Shown one piece after another: positions 8,069-16,721 of a DNA stretch of 37,448 bases. This stretch comes from Cerasibacillus quisquiliarum (GTDB lineage Bacteria > Bacillota > Bacilli > Bacillales > Amphibacillaceae). The stretch is from positions 1 to 37,448 of the forward strand of contig NZ_JACHHA010000017.1 in NCBI RefSeq assembly GCF_014202495.1, written 5' to 3'. The notes under the pieces were generated by a model, which worked only from the letters and a program-made list of their open reading frames with translations, had not been told where the DNA came from and did not search any database. Each line of letters starts with the position of its first letter. Within the stretch, counting starts at the first letter, position 1. Both the position numbers and the translations under genes were made by a program.

Positions 8069-8568
8069 AAATAAAAAAAGAGATCAATAAGATTGAGCTA
8101 CCCAAGAATTTACATGAAAAAAGTCAAGCTGGTGTTCTAAAGGCAAAGTCTGAAATGACAAAGCCGCGACGGAAATGGCCTTTAATAGCAATTCCTACCA
8201 TAGTTGTAGCGTTGACCCTATTTTTATTAACCATTATAGATTCAAATGGCGGGATGCGTGATATTGATATAGCTGATGAAGAAATTAGTTCATCCATTGC
8301 AATCCTTAGAATCGGCAATACAGATTATGTTTATGATAGTAACCTTAACTCTACACATTATACTGTAGGTGATAAAATTGGCGAAGTAAAAACAAAGTTG
8401 CAAGAAGATGCCTTACCAGAAGAAGATTTTTCGTCAAACTTTTTAGAGGCGGGAACATCTATTTATCATGTTGTAGAAGACAAAAATATTATTCTTGCGA
8501 AAGGAAAAGGTGAAAATGAATATAAAGTTTTCACCAAATCAAGTAAAGGAAACTTTAATGAGAATTAA
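8065..8568 (+). CDS. Membrane-anchored putative anti-sigma factor
   Basis: The 167-aa protein has a cytosolic N terminus of about 45 residues (KIELPKNLHEKSQAGVLKAK), one transmembrane helix (PLIAIPTIVVALTLFLLTII, about 50-68) and an exported C-terminal domain. This topology and the 4-base overlap with the ECF sigma gene are those of a cognate anti-sigma factor. The N-terminal segment has the 'LP..L......G...AK' look of anti-sigma N termini in Bacillus. No zinc (HxxxCxxC) motif is present. GGAGAG precedes the ATG. Confidence 0.7.
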   Translation: MKIKKEINKIELPKNLHEKSQAGVLKAKSEMTKPRRKWPLIAIPTIVVALTLFLLTIIDSNGGMRDIDIADEEISSSIAILRIGNTDYVYDSNLNSTHYTVGDKIGEVKTKLQEDALPEEDFSSNFLEAGTSIYHVVEDKNIILAKGKGENEYKVFTKSSKGNFNEN

Positions 8569-8916
8569 TTCTATTGTCAGCACTTGATTTTTTTATAGAA
8601 GTCCAATACATCGAATGTGAATAATTGGAGTAGACAACAATCAGAAAAAAATATACAAATTCATGTATCTTATAATAAAACTATTTCTAGGAAAAGAGTA
8701 TATTCTTTCATATGTTTTTAGGAGGCTGGAACAATACTCAGTAAATGGGAATTAACAGTTCAATATCGACAATCAGCAACAAACAAAACGATGCCAATCA
8801 TCAAAAGGAGTTATCATTAGTACGTTGTCCCAGCCCCGTATTTATTATAAGTTTTGTCGACAGCCTCTTCCCTTAAGCGTATACTAAGGATGATGCTAAG
8901 AAATGGAGGGTGTGTG
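8569..8916. other. Intergenic region holding a small inverted-repeat element
   Basis: There is no gene. The left part (8569-8715) is AT-rich with nothing recognised. The right part holds the 112-base element listed separately, then the AI-2E ribosome binding site. Confidence 0.5.
8724..8835. repeat. Small intergenic element with 11-bp terminal inverted repeats
   Basis: GGCTGGAACAA (8724-8734) and TTGTCCCAGCC (8825-8835) are inverted repeats with one mismatch, bounding about 112 bases that code for nothing. GGCTGGGACAA-type ends are, from memory, a recurrent intergenic motif in Firmicutes. The size and structure suggest a MITE-like or structured-RNA repeat. A genome-wide count would show whether it is multicopy. 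Confidence 0.5.
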
Positions 8917-9996
8917 ATGACACGAAAGCTTTGGTTTCAAGTTGCCGTAGGTGTATTACTGAGCCTACTCATCATTAAATACTTTACAGAGGTTAAGTGG
9001 ATTCTGTCACCACTACTCATTATCGCAAAAGCCATCTTCGTTCCATTATTAATAGCGGGAATCTTCTTCTATATATCTGTCCCTTTACAAACCATTCTAG
9101 AAAATCGCAAGGTACCACGATGGGGCAGTATTTCAATTATCCTGTTAATTTTGGTTATTGGCATATGGTTTATAGTTTCAATTATCGGGCCACCTGTGGC
9201 CAAGCAGGTTGATCATTTAATTAAAAATACCCCTGCCATCGTAACGGAAATAAATCAATTAGCTGACCGCCTCTTAGAACGTCGAGGTGAATTGCCAGAG
9301 AGTATCCAAGAAACAATTAATGAAAAACTTAATTCTTTACATATTCTTGCGTTTGATTTTGGAAAGTGGATGATTCAACTCTTTCAATCACTGATACAAG
9401 CGACATTTATTTTAATTCTTGTTCCTTTTTTCCTTATTTATATGTTAAAAGATCATGAAAAATTTAAACCACTTATCCTTAAGTTTTTCAGTGGCGATAC
9501 AAAAAACTGGGTACAAAAAACAGTGGATGATATCGATACCGTTCTTAAAACATATATCCAAGGGCAAATCTTAATCAGTTCTCTTTTATCAATTATGTTA
9601 TTCATTGGCTATTCTATTATAGGTCTCAAATACGCTCTGTTACTAGCGATTTTTGCTTTTTTCATGAATGTTATTCCATTTATTGGACCATGGATTGCCT
9701 TTGTGCCTGCTCTTGTTATCGGGTTTATACAAGAGCCATCGATGGTCATTTGGGTATCTTTAATTACACTCATTGCCCAACAAACTGATGCAAATTTAAT
9801 TACACCAAATATAATGGGCCGATCATTAGATATTCATCCATTGACCGTCATTGCGTTATTATTGGCCGCTGGCAACATTGCTGGATTCTTAGGTGTTTTA
9901 CTTGCCATTCCAACATATGCCGTTCTGAAAGCTGTTGCTAAAAATATATACGAAAGAAGACAAGCAATTAAAATCGCTGCCAATCGTGAAGTATAA
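8917..9996 (+). CDS. AI-2E family transporter (YdbI/PerM-like)
   Basis: The 359-aa protein has about eight hydrophobic segments: paired N-terminal helices, a soluble segment of about 80 residues (PPVAKQVDHLIKNTPAIV...), then the conserved C-terminal half with LVPFFLIYMLKDHEKFK, NVIPFIGPWIAFVPALV and PNIMGRSLDIHPLTV. These are characteristic of the AI-2E/PerM family. Members were proposed as autoinducer-2 exporters and some are Na+/H+ antiporters, so the substrate is open. The start at 8917 follows GGAGGG by 6 bases; a longer TTG-initiated frame from 8854 has no such signal. Confidence 0.87.
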   Translation: MTRKLWFQVAVGVLLSLLIIKYFTEVKWILSPLLIIAKAIFVPLLIAGIFFYISVPLQTILENRKVPRWGSISIILLILVIGIWFIVSIIGPPVAKQVDHLIKNTPAIVTEINQLADRLLERRGELPESIQETINEKLNSLHILAFDFGKWMIQLFQSLIQATFILILVPFFLIYMLKDHEKFKPLILKFFSGDTKNWVQKTVDDIDTVLKTYIQGQILISSLLSIMLFIGYSIIGLKYALLLAIFAFFMNVIPFIGPWIAFVPALVIGFIQEPSMVIWVSLITLIAQQTDANLITPNIMGRSLDIHPLTVIALLLAAGNIAGFLGVLLAIPTYAVLKAVAKNIYERRQAIKIAANREV

Positions 9997-10032
9997 AAAA
10001 ACTCCCCAAACCATGAAAAGGGGAGTTTTTTT
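9995..10032. terminator. Bidirectional terminator between AI-2E gene and moaA
   Basis: ACTCCCC (10001-10007) pairs with GGGGAGT (10020-10026). It is preceded by A6 and followed by T7, and so serves both convergent genes. Confidence 0.9.
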
Positions 10033-11038
10033 AACCACCGATATAGCTCATGTTAATTTTTTTACGTTTGGCTGTTTGTTCTGTTCGCTCATCCGAATAA
10101 CGATCTTCTCTATTTTTCCATATTTGTATGATTTTATCTCTTATCTCATCATCTGATAGTCCGGAACGAAGTAGTTGACGTAAATCAAAGCCACTATTTG
10201 CAAATAAACACGTATACAATTTACCATCAGATGACAAGCGTGCCCTTGTACAACTTGAACAAAATGACTCTGAAACCGATGTAATAAAGCCTACTTCAGC
10301 ACCATTGTCAGTATACTGATAACGTTTAGCTACTTCTCCAAAATAATCAGGGTCTACAGGATTTAAAGTAAAATGCTCTGTCAATTTATTGTAGATTTCC
10401 TTTTTCGTCACGACCTTATCAAAACACCAACCGTTATCATTTCCAACATCCATAAATTCAATAAACCTTAATGTTATACCGCGCTCTTTAAAGTAACTGG
10501 CCATTGGGATGATTTCTGCTTCATTTACACCTTTTTCAACGACCATATTCACTTTTATAGTAAAGCCGATGTCTTTTGCTAAATCGATATTGCTCAAAAT
10601 CAAGTCTGGCTTAATCCCGCGACCATTAATTTCACCAAATAATTCAGGGTCTAATGCGTCTAAACTTATATTTAAGCGCCGTAAACCCGCTTCATAAAGT
10701 GCCTCGCCGTGGCGTTTTAATAATAATCCATTTGTTGTTAATCCGATATCTTCAATTCCTGGTATATCATGTAATCGGCTAATAAGTTCTGGTAAATGCT
10801 GACGGAGTAACGGCTCTCCACCAGTTATTCGCAGTTTCTTCACCCCAAGAGATGCAAAAATACGTGCCATGCGTTCAATTTCCGTAAATGATAATAGTTC
10901 ATCCTTAGGCATAAAAGCATAATCATCGCCGAATATTTCTTTCGGCATACAATACGTACAACGGAAGTTACAACGGTCCGTCACTGAAATGCGTAGATCG
11001 CGAATCGGTCGTCCTAATTTATCGACTATTGCTTCCAT
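10031..11038 (-). CDS. moaA: GTP 3',8-cyclase MoaA (radical SAM)
   Basis: It catalyses the first step of molybdenum cofactor synthesis, rearranging GTP to a cyclic intermediate that MoaC converts to cPMP. The N-terminal radical-SAM cluster motif is CNFRCTYC (Cys23, Cys27, Cys30 in the 335-aa form), with the SAM-binding GGEPLLR. The C-terminal second cluster motif is [15 protein letters not shown]...TCLF, and the protein ends in the diagnostic Gly-Gly. The start at 11038 is preferred: GGGGTGG is 5 bases upstream. It is the last gene of the moeB-moeA-mobB-moaE-moaD-moaA unit. moaC is not in this window. Confidence 0.96.
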   Translation of the reverse strand: MEAIVDKLGRPIRDLRISVTDRCNFRCTYCMPKEIFGDDYAFMPKDELLSFTEIERMARIFASLGVKKLRITGGEPLLRQHLPELISRLHDIPGIEDIGLTTNGLLLKRHGEALYEAGLRRLNISLDALDPELFGEINGRGIKPDLILSNIDLAKDIGFTIKVNMVVEKGVNEAEIIPMASYFKERGITLRFIEFMDVGNDNGWCFDKVVTKKEIYNKLTEHFTLNPVDPDYFGEVAKRYQYTDNGAEVGFITSVSESFCSSCTRARLSSDGKLYTCLFANSGFDLRQLLRSGLSDDEIRDKIIQIWKNREDRYSDERTEQTAKRKKINMSYIGG

Positions 11039-11075
11039 CGTATCCACCCCTTTCTTATCGTTCATTTAATATTCA

Positions 11076-11309
11076 TTAACCGCCACTTACTGGTGGAATG
11101 ATAGCACAAACATCGCCAGCCTTTACCGTATCGTCTAACATCGCATATTCTTCATTAATAGCGACTTGCATACCCGTTTGATCAAATGCTGGATAAGACG
11201 ATCCGATCCATTCAAGTAATTGTTTCACAGTTAAGTTTTCGACTTTTAACGTCTCTTCACCTTTTCCTACCATCTCCCTAGCAACAGCAAAATAAATGAC
11301 TTTAATCAT
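11076..11309 (-). CDS. moaD: Molybdopterin synthase sulfur carrier subunit MoaD
   Basis: This is a 77-aa beta-grasp (ubiquitin-like) protein ending in PPVSGG. The terminal Gly-Gly is adenylated by MoeB and thiocarboxylated. It starts at 11309 with AGGAGAGG upstream and overlaps the moaE stop by 4 bases (ATGA), so translation is coupled with its partner subunit. Confidence 0.94.
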   Translation of the reverse strand: MIKVIYFAVAREMVGKGEETLKVENLTVKQLLEWIGSSYPAFDQTGMQVAINEEYAMLDDTVKAGDVCAIIPPVSGG

Positions 11310-11758
11310 TTGTTTACCTCTCCTTGTTCGGGATATTTTTTCTGAGCGCCAATCCATTGTTCACCTGTTTCCCATATTTCTTTTTTCCAAATCGGTACGA
11401 CCTCTTTAATCCGGTCAATGGCGTATTCATTCGCCTCATAAGCCGCTTTTCGGTGTGGAGATGAAACAGCAATGAGGACGGCTATATCAGAAATGTGTAA
11501 TTCGCCAATCCTGTGAACGATTGCCACTTTAATGCCGGGCCATTTCTCTTCCATTTCCGCACCAATTTCTGCTAACTTTTTCTCGGCCATCGGAACATAC
11601 GCTTCATAAGATAAATATAACGTCCGAACACCATGTGTCCACTCGCGCACATGACCAGTAAAGACCGTTACAGCACCTTGATATGGATGAAGAACATAAT
11701 CAATATACGGTTGAATCTCAATGGGCTCTGTTACTATTTCAAATGGTTTTTTCATCAT
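11306..11758 (-). CDS. moaE: Molybdopterin synthase catalytic subunit MoaE
   Basis: The 150-aa protein contains MoaE hallmarks: GAVTVFTGHVREW near the N terminus, VAIVHRIGELHISDIAVLIAVSSPHRKAAYEA in the centre, and the Lys-rich VVPIWKKEIWETGEQWIG active region at the C terminus. With MoaD it inserts two sulfurs into cPMP to make molybdopterin. The ATG overlaps the mobB stop by 4 bases; GGAGTGG is the ribosome binding site. Confidence 0.95.
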   Translation of the reverse strand: MMKKPFEIVTEPIEIQPYIDYVLHPYQGAVTVFTGHVREWTHGVRTLYLSYEAYVPMAEKKLAEIGAEMEEKWPGIKVAIVHRIGELHISDIAVLIAVSSPHRKAAYEANEYAIDRIKEVVPIWKKEIWETGEQWIGAQKKYPEQGEVNK

Positions 11759-12261
11759 GATTCCACTCCCATCCAGCTAAACAACCATCGGTCCAATTCT
11801 TCCTCATTATTTCGTGAGGAAATTTGTGGAAAAGATGTCGCTCCATCTGCTAAACCGACAACTAATTGTATCGTCTGTAAGTTTTTTAGAGTCTCCCAGT
11901 CAGCCTGTTCTTTCACTAAAACAACTTTAGGACCGATTTCTTCTTTAAAACCTTCAACTAGTAATACATCAGGGTTGTCAATGGTCGCTAATTGTTTTAA
12001 GCGCTGAAAATCCGGCGACTCATTTAACATTATTTGGACTGCACCGCCACCGGAAACAAGCGATAAATCAGCCCCATTATTAAAAAACTGCATCGAATCT
12101 GTATTCGCATCAGGCATTTTAAGTTTACCGTGTTTACCATGATGACCGTGTTGTTTGATAACCGAAACAGAAAAACCGTTTTGTTTCAAAAGGCGAATCC
12201 ATCTGGAGACTAATGTCGTTTTACCACTGTTTTTAAAACCTACGACGTGTAATGTTTTCAT
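11755..12261 (-). CDS. mobB: Molybdopterin-guanine dinucleotide biosynthesis protein MobB
   Basis: The 168-aa P-loop GTPase starts MKTLHVVGFKNSGKTTL (Walker A GFKNSGKTT) and continues with VIKQHGHHGK, DSMQFFNNGADLSLVSGGG and LLVEGFKEE, all typical of MobB. It aids MobA in adding GMP to the cofactor; mobA is not in this window. The start at 12261 overlaps the moeA stop by 4 bases. A longer upstream frame would run inside moeA and is rejected. Confidence 0.93.
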   Translation of the reverse strand: MKTLHVVGFKNSGKTTLVSRWIRLLKQNGFSVSVIKQHGHHGKHGKLKMPDANTDSMQFFNNGADLSLVSGGGAVQIMLNESPDFQRLKQLATIDNPDVLLVEGFKEEIGPKVVLVKEQADWETLKNLQTIQLVVGLADGATSFPQISSRNNEEELDRWLFSWMGVES

Positions 12262-13514
12262 AGACGCCACACACTCTCTCCTTGTTCTGAACCTAAGAGC
12301 AAGATATCGACTTGGCATCCTTTCGTATATCCTTCTGAACCGCTCGGTAAAACAATGAAACAATTTCCACGTGCAATAGAAGAAACGGCATTTGACTTAT
12401 TAAAACCAGCAAGGCGAGCGATAATACCTTCATCCGTCATTTCCCAAACACCTCGGATAAAACGTGTGAAAGGGTTTGCCTTTGTAAAATCTTCTCCTAA
12501 TGTCGCCTGCATATGTGGTAAAAACAGTTCCGTACTTCCCATCATACGTTGAATAGCTGGACGAGCATATAACTCAAAACCAGTAAAACAAGCAGATGGG
12601 TTTCCTGATAAACCGAATAATAATTTATCACCTAATAGAGCTACGGTTGTCACACTTCCTGGACGCATCATGACTTTATCAAATAAAACAGTCGCTCCAA
12701 TACGTTCATATATAGCTGGTAAATAGTCATAATCTCCAACTGAAACACCACCCGTTGTGATAAGGAAATCTGTCTCTTCCAATGCCCTCTCTACAATCCG
12801 GACACATGCATCCAAATCATCTTCCATCATCCCATACGACTTACTTTCAATCCCCATACGATCTAATTGGGCTTGGATCATCGGACCATTGGAGTTACGT
12901 ATTTTACCAGGTTCTAATGGATCACTGACATTTAATAATTCTGTTCCAGTCGCAACAATACCTGCAACAGGTTTTTTGCCAACTTTTACCTCAGCATAAC
13001 CAAATGTAGCGAGCAGTGCAATTGTTCCAGGGTGAATCTTTGTTCCTGCTTCAATTAATACTTCACCCTCCTTAGCATCTTCTCCTTTAAACGAGACATT
13101 ATCTCCAGATTTTAAAGGCTCCATCAAGCGAAATCCATCAGATGTCTCAACTGTATTCTCAAACATTACAATAGCATCTGCTGAATCAGGTAATAGAGCT
13201 CCAGTCATAATTCGATAGGCTTCGTTTTCTCCGATTGGTTTGTCACCGACATGACCTGCACCAATTTCTCCAATCACACGAAATGATACGGGGTGTTGTG
13301 GTGAAGCATGAGTAGAATCTTGTGCTCGAATCGCATAACCGTCAAATGCTGAGCGATTAAAAGGTGGGACATGATGAGTGGCGATGATTGGTTCACTTAA
13401 AATACGTCCATACGCCTCTTCAAGGGCTACCTTTTCTTCCCCTAAAGGCATCACATGTTCTAATACACGATTAATTGCTTCTGATACAGGTATTGGCTCT
13501 CTTAATTTTACCAT
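12258..13514 (-). CDS. moeA: Molybdopterin molybdenumtransferase MoeA
   Basis: The 418-aa protein shows the MoeA order: N-terminal LREPIPVSEAINRVLEH, PPFNRSAFDGYAIRAQD, the MIVMFENT-type stretch (AIVMFENTV), the catalytic-domain GIVATGTELL and TTGGVSVGDYDYLP, LFGLSGNP and a small beta-barrel C-terminal domain. It inserts molybdate into adenylated molybdopterin. GGGGGAG lies upstream of the ATG. It is 53 bases downstream of moeB. Confidence 0.95.
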   Translation of the reverse strand: MVKLREPIPVSEAINRVLEHVMPLGEEKVALEEAYGRILSEPIIATHHVPPFNRSAFDGYAIRAQDSTHASPQHPVSFRVIGEIGAGHVGDKPIGENEAYRIMTGALLPDSADAIVMFENTVETSDGFRLMEPLKSGDNVSFKGEDAKEGEVLIEAGTKIHPGTIALLATFGYAEVKVGKKPVAGIVATGTELLNVSDPLEPGKIRNSNGPMIQAQLDRMGIESKSYGMMEDDLDACVRIVERALEETDFLITTGGVSVGDYDYLPAIYERIGATVLFDKVMMRPGSVTTVALLGDKLLFGLSGNPSACFTGFELYARPAIQRMMGSTELFLPHMQATLGEDFTKANPFTRFIRGVWEMTDEGIIARLAGFNKSNAVSSIARGNCFIVLPSGSEGYTKGCQVDILLLGSEQGESVWRL

Positions 13515-13547
13515 GATAGCTCCCCCTAATAACCTTTATTATTAATA

Positions 13548-13561
13548 ACATGATATCATGT
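13548..13561. promoter_or_regulatory. 14-bp perfect palindrome between moeB and moeA
   Basis: ACATGATATCATGT is a perfect palindrome in the only real gap of the operon and could be a protein-binding site. No known operator is recognised. Confidence 0.25.
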
Positions 13562-13567
13562 CTTTAT

Positions 13568-14587
13568 TTAACCGAATAATTGATGATATAATTTTCTTCC
13601 TTCTGAAATTTCCTTTAAGCCATGAATTAACATACGACCATTTTGGAATAAAATGCAGCGATAATCATCTATATGAAATTCAATGAAAAAATCTGTTAAA
13701 CGATAGGTCAACCCTAATCGCCTTGCAACTATCTCTCCATCAAATATCGTCATCTTTCGTTCTGAATCTGGAATAACTTGTACCGTATCTCGGCCACATA
13801 AGACAGCATAATTTGCACCTTCTTGCTTCGTTAAGGTGGGATATGTCGGCTGATGAGAACAAGTCGGACAAGCTGGATTTTTTATCCGAGAAATACCTGC
13901 TTCAACAAATGAATTATTCCAAATATCAAAATGCAATAATTTTGTTCGTAGGGCTTCCTCATTACCGGTCAACCATTTCAATGCTTCAGCACATTGATAA
14001 GAAGCAACCATTTGTGCAGCTGGTGCAATGATTCCTGCTGTATCGCATGTTTGGCTAACAGATGGTAAAACAGGTAATAAGCAGCGAAAACATGCTGTTT
14101 TCCCTGGTACAAACGGAAACACAACGCCTGTACTTTGCACACACGCTCCATAAATCCAAGGAATACCATGTTTCCAAGCAACATCATTGATTAACAGACG
14201 TGTCTCAAAATTATCAGTCGCATCGATAATAAGATCAGCATCTATAACCAATTGTTCTAATAACGGTCCATCGACATGATCGAGAACAGTCTCGATATTA
14301 ACATCTTCTCGAATCTTTTCTAAATGTCGTTTAGCAGCAATGACTTTTGGCGTTCCTTCCAATGCATCTTGTTCTGTAAATAATTGCTGACGTTGTAGAT
14401 TGGACATATCAACATAATCACGGTCTGCTATCGTTAGTTTTCCGACACCTGCTCGAACAAGCATCTCAGATGTTGTTGTACCTAAAGCCCCACAGCCGAT
14501 GATGACGACGTGGGAGGATGCTAATCTTTCTTGACCTTTTTCGCCAATCGGTTTAAATAATATTTGGCGTGAGTACCTCTCCTTCAT
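13568..14587 (-). CDS. moeB: MoeB/ThiF family adenylyltransferase
   Basis: The 339-aa E1-like enzyme has the nucleotide loop VIIGCGALGTTTSEMLVRAGVG and the acidic/basic motif ADRDYVDMSNLQRQ. DATDNFETRLLIND follows, then two zinc-binding CxxC pairs (CFRC; CPTC near residue 245). The C-terminal extension of about 75 residues lacks a rhodanese active-site Cys. It adenylates MoaD. It is the first gene of the operon; GGAAGAG precedes the ATG. ThiF cannot be fully excluded by sequence, but the operon settles the role. Confidence 0.92.
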   Translation of the reverse strand: MKERYSRQILFKPIGEKGQERLASSHVVIIGCGALGTTTSEMLVRAGVGKLTIADRDYVDMSNLQRQQLFTEQDALEGTPKVIAAKRHLEKIREDVNIETVLDHVDGPLLEQLVIDADLIIDATDNFETRLLINDVAWKHGIPWIYGACVQSTGVVFPFVPGKTACFRCLLPVLPSVSQTCDTAGIIAPAAQMVASYQCAEALKWLTGNEEALRTKLLHFDIWNNSFVEAGISRIKNPACPTCSHQPTYPTLTKQEGANYAVLCGRDTVQVIPDSERKMTIFDGEIVARRLGLTYRLTDFFIEFHIDDYRCILFQNGRMLIHGLKEISEGRKLYHQLFG

Positions 14588-15018
14588 GATTGTCTCTTCC
14601 TTTCAAAACAAATGCACATCTTATTTTTTACAAGCCGAATGACTCTCGCCTATAGAGACGAGAGTCATCGTAACACCACAACAATAAGACCTAGTACTTA
14701 TGCTTTTTCATCTGTAATATCACTAAACGTACCGACATAACGTATCACTGACGAGAATTGATGATAACTCGCATGACACTGTTATACATTTAACAAGATA
14801 AACGATTAAAATTTAATACAGCTCGTATGGTAGACAGTGGCAATACAATACTTTTTTATGTATTACCTGTAGCGATTAAGAAAAATGAATTCTGAAACAA
14901 TCTGAGTTCTTTTATACGAACATTGTTCATCTCAATCATAGTTTTTTTTATAAATTAAATCAAATAACGCAACTTTATCATCGTTTATACGGCAAAGATT
15001 TTAACTTAAGATCATTTA
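14588..15018. other. Leader/promoter region of the molybdenum cofactor operon, no gene
   Basis: There is no credible ORF. The region must hold the moeB promoter, but I cannot assign one with confidence. It contains a perfect 10-bp inverted repeat, listed separately. The rest shows nothing I recognise, and it does not match what I know of the Moco riboswitch. Confidence 0.5.
14639..14668 (-). promoter_or_regulatory. Perfect 10-bp inverted repeat in the moeB leader
   Basis: ATGACTCTCG (14639-14648) and CGAGAGTCAT (14659-14668) flank a 10-base loop, about 50 bases upstream of the moeB start. No T-run follows on either strand, so it is not a standard terminator. It may be an operator or a 5'-UTR hairpin. 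Confidence 0.4.
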
Positions 15019-15078
15019 TTAAAAAAATCTAAACTGCAAAGCAAAGAGCATTTCTCTTCAACTTACACAGTTTAGATT
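15019..15078 (-). terminator. Terminator of the GAF/acyl-CoA dehydrogenase remnant unit
   Basis: On the minus strand AATCTAAACTG pairs with CAGTTTAGATT (15026-15036 and 15068-15078) and is followed by a run of T (from 15027 down). An inner AGAG/CTCT stem lies in the loop. Confidence 0.75.
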
Positions 15079-15138
15079 ACACGTTTCAATATATCTTGTT
15101 TTTATACTAAACTTCATTTTTATTTTAGTATCTTATAT

Positions 15139-15546
15139 TTATACAACATACTTTTCTTCTTCTATAAGCTGTCTAGCAATCTCGCGTTTTTTAGGTATTA
15201 AATTAACACTCACTTGATGTAAAAACTTATCTAAAGTAGCTCGTACTTGTAATTGTGAGTCATTTTCATCAATGGCTAAAAGAGCGTGTTTTGCGTTGGT
15301 TATTACTTTTTCCATCGTCTCTTGGACATATACTTCTGTATAAAGACGTTTTAGCTGATTCTTTTCTTCTCCTGTCTCTTGTATCGCCTTTTTTGTTCGT
15401 AAAATGGCGGATTCCATGTTATAAATATAGCCAACAATATTTGCTAAATCGACTAATAATTCTTGTTCCAACTCAAGCTTATCTCCGAATGTGTCATGTA
15501 ACTCGTAAAGCACATATTGAAAAACTTGTTTTGCTCTTCTTAACAT
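15139..15546 (-). pseudogene. Orphan C-terminal domain of an acyl-CoA dehydrogenase (FadE/YusJ-like)
   Basis: The 135 residues match what I know of the C-terminal helical domain of ~590-aa Bacillus acyl-CoA dehydrogenases. Features are 'EQELLVDLANIVGYIYNMESAILRTKKAIQETGEEKN', a middle helical part and the terminal KKREIARQLIEEEKYVV. The FAD-binding catalytic core is missing. The frame stays open 26 codons upstream of the ATG (to 15624) with plausible dehydrogenase-like residues, into the end of the preceding GAF gene. This suggests the 5' part was lost by deletion rather than evolved as a free-standing domain. GGGAG sits before the ATG, so a short protein could still be made. Confidence 0.65.
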
Positions 15547-15560
15547 CGCCTGCTCCCTAT

Positions 15561-16673
15561 CTAATACTTGATGTTCATTGATGGTTGGAGTGGATAATAA
15601 TTGTTTACGATTTTGTTCGACTGGTTAAACAAATCACTAATCATCTTCGTTACGCCGTATAAATCATCATGCCTTACCGTCTCTTGTACGAGCGCTTGTT
15701 GATAGTCCAATAAGTATGTTAAACGATTTCTTTGTTCCTTCTCTCGATTGTATAGCCTTGTATTTTCTAATAATATAGCGATATGATCTGTTAATAGACG
15801 CAAAGCACGCTGGTCAGCTTTTGTGAAAACCGATCCATCTGCCTTATCTGATACGTGTAAGACGCCGAGAATTTCTAAATCAATCACAATAGGAATAGTT
15901 AATTGTTCACCACCTGATTGTTCAAAGTAAGAGAAATATGTTCCAAGTGTATTATGCTGATTAACAAAAACTTTATCCTTAAAATCTACATCCCCTAAAG
16001 TAGGTTCTTGTAATTTAAAATAACCTTCTCTCTCATTGTACAAGTAAAAACAGACCGAAGATGCATTTGTCATATGTGCCGCACGTAATGTAAATTCACG
16101 AATGCTTTCTTCTAAAGATGTATGGATTGAAAAGTACTTGACCCAATCAAAATCTTTTATTTCTTGTAGTTGTTTATTCTTTTGACGTGCTAAAGAAATC
16201 GCTACTGCAACATCTTGCCCAAACTCATCAAAAATATGATACATATCTAGTAAAGGTATATATGTATAAAAACCGATAATACAAAATCCAAACTTATTCT
16301 CTCCATCGATTAATGGAACGGTAAACCACGTCTCAACGCCTACATCTTCTAAATGCCGCGAAAGTTGACAATTGCCTAATAAATCTTTATCGACATACCG
16401 TAAACTTTGCGATACTAACTTAGGGGAACAGTGAGCTCTTTTTAGTGGAAAGACCGTTTCTACTCTGGAAACGTCACCTTCCCATGCTTTTGGTATAAAT
16501 TCATCATCTTGTACTAGAATGATCCCGACAAAATCGCAATACAGTTCATCTATAAAAGAGTCAATTAAAAACTGGATCGCCTCTTCTTCTGTATCCATCT
16601 TAATCATTTCGCGGCGTGTCTTGCGTAAATGTTTTTCGAGTCTTTCGATAATTTTTAAACGTTTCTTCTCCAT
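15561..16673 (-). CDS. GAF-domain protein, probably truncated regulator
   Basis: The 370-aa soluble protein has an N-terminal helical segment, a first GAF-like domain (about 40-160), a second GAF domain (about 180-310, with LTIPIVIDLEILGVLHVSDKADG...FTKADQRALRLLTDHIAILLEN) and a coiled coil (NREKEQRNRLTYLLDYQQALVQ). In similar Bacillus proteins the segment 'LLDYQQALVQETVRHDDLYGVTKMISDLFNQS' leads on to a PucR/CdaR-type helix-turn-helix output domain. Here it stops about 20 residues later in unrelated sequence (NKIVNNYYPLQ). I therefore think the DNA-binding half is gone. The next gene, 14 bases downstream, is an acyl-CoA dehydrogenase remnant. Confidence 0.72.
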   Translation of the reverse strand: MEKKRLKIIERLEKHLRKTRREMIKMDTEEEAIQFLIDSFIDELYCDFVGIILVQDDEFIPKAWEGDVSRVETVFPLKRAHCSPKLVSQSLRYVDKDLLGNCQLSRHLEDVGVETWFTVPLIDGENKFGFCIIGFYTYIPLLDMYHIFDEFGQDVAVAISLARQKNKQLQEIKDFDWVKYFSIHTSLEESIREFTLRAAHMTNASSVCFYLYNEREGYFKLQEPTLGDVDFKDKVFVNQHNTLGTYFSYFEQSGGEQLTIPIVIDLEILGVLHVSDKADGSVFTKADQRALRLLTDHIAILLENTRLYNREKEQRNRLTYLLDYQQALVQETVRHDDLYGVTKMISDLFNQSNKIVNNYYPLQPSMNIKY

Positions 16674-16721
16674 TCATACACCCCCTCTGTTTATCTTAGC
16701 ATGAAATGTTAAATCAACATG

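Noticed and set aside
8854..8916. N-terminal extension of the AI-2E transporter from TTG 8854
   Set aside because: GGAGGG lies just before ATG 8917, and the 21-residue extension has no family resemblance.
11633..12007. 124-aa plus-strand frame in the molybdenum cofactor operon
   Set aside because: It lies antisense to moaE and mobB, whose motifs are intact; no start signal.
14588..15018. Moco riboswitch upstream of moeB
   Set aside because: The one strong hairpin and the surrounding sequence do not fit the multi-stem Moco motif as I know it.
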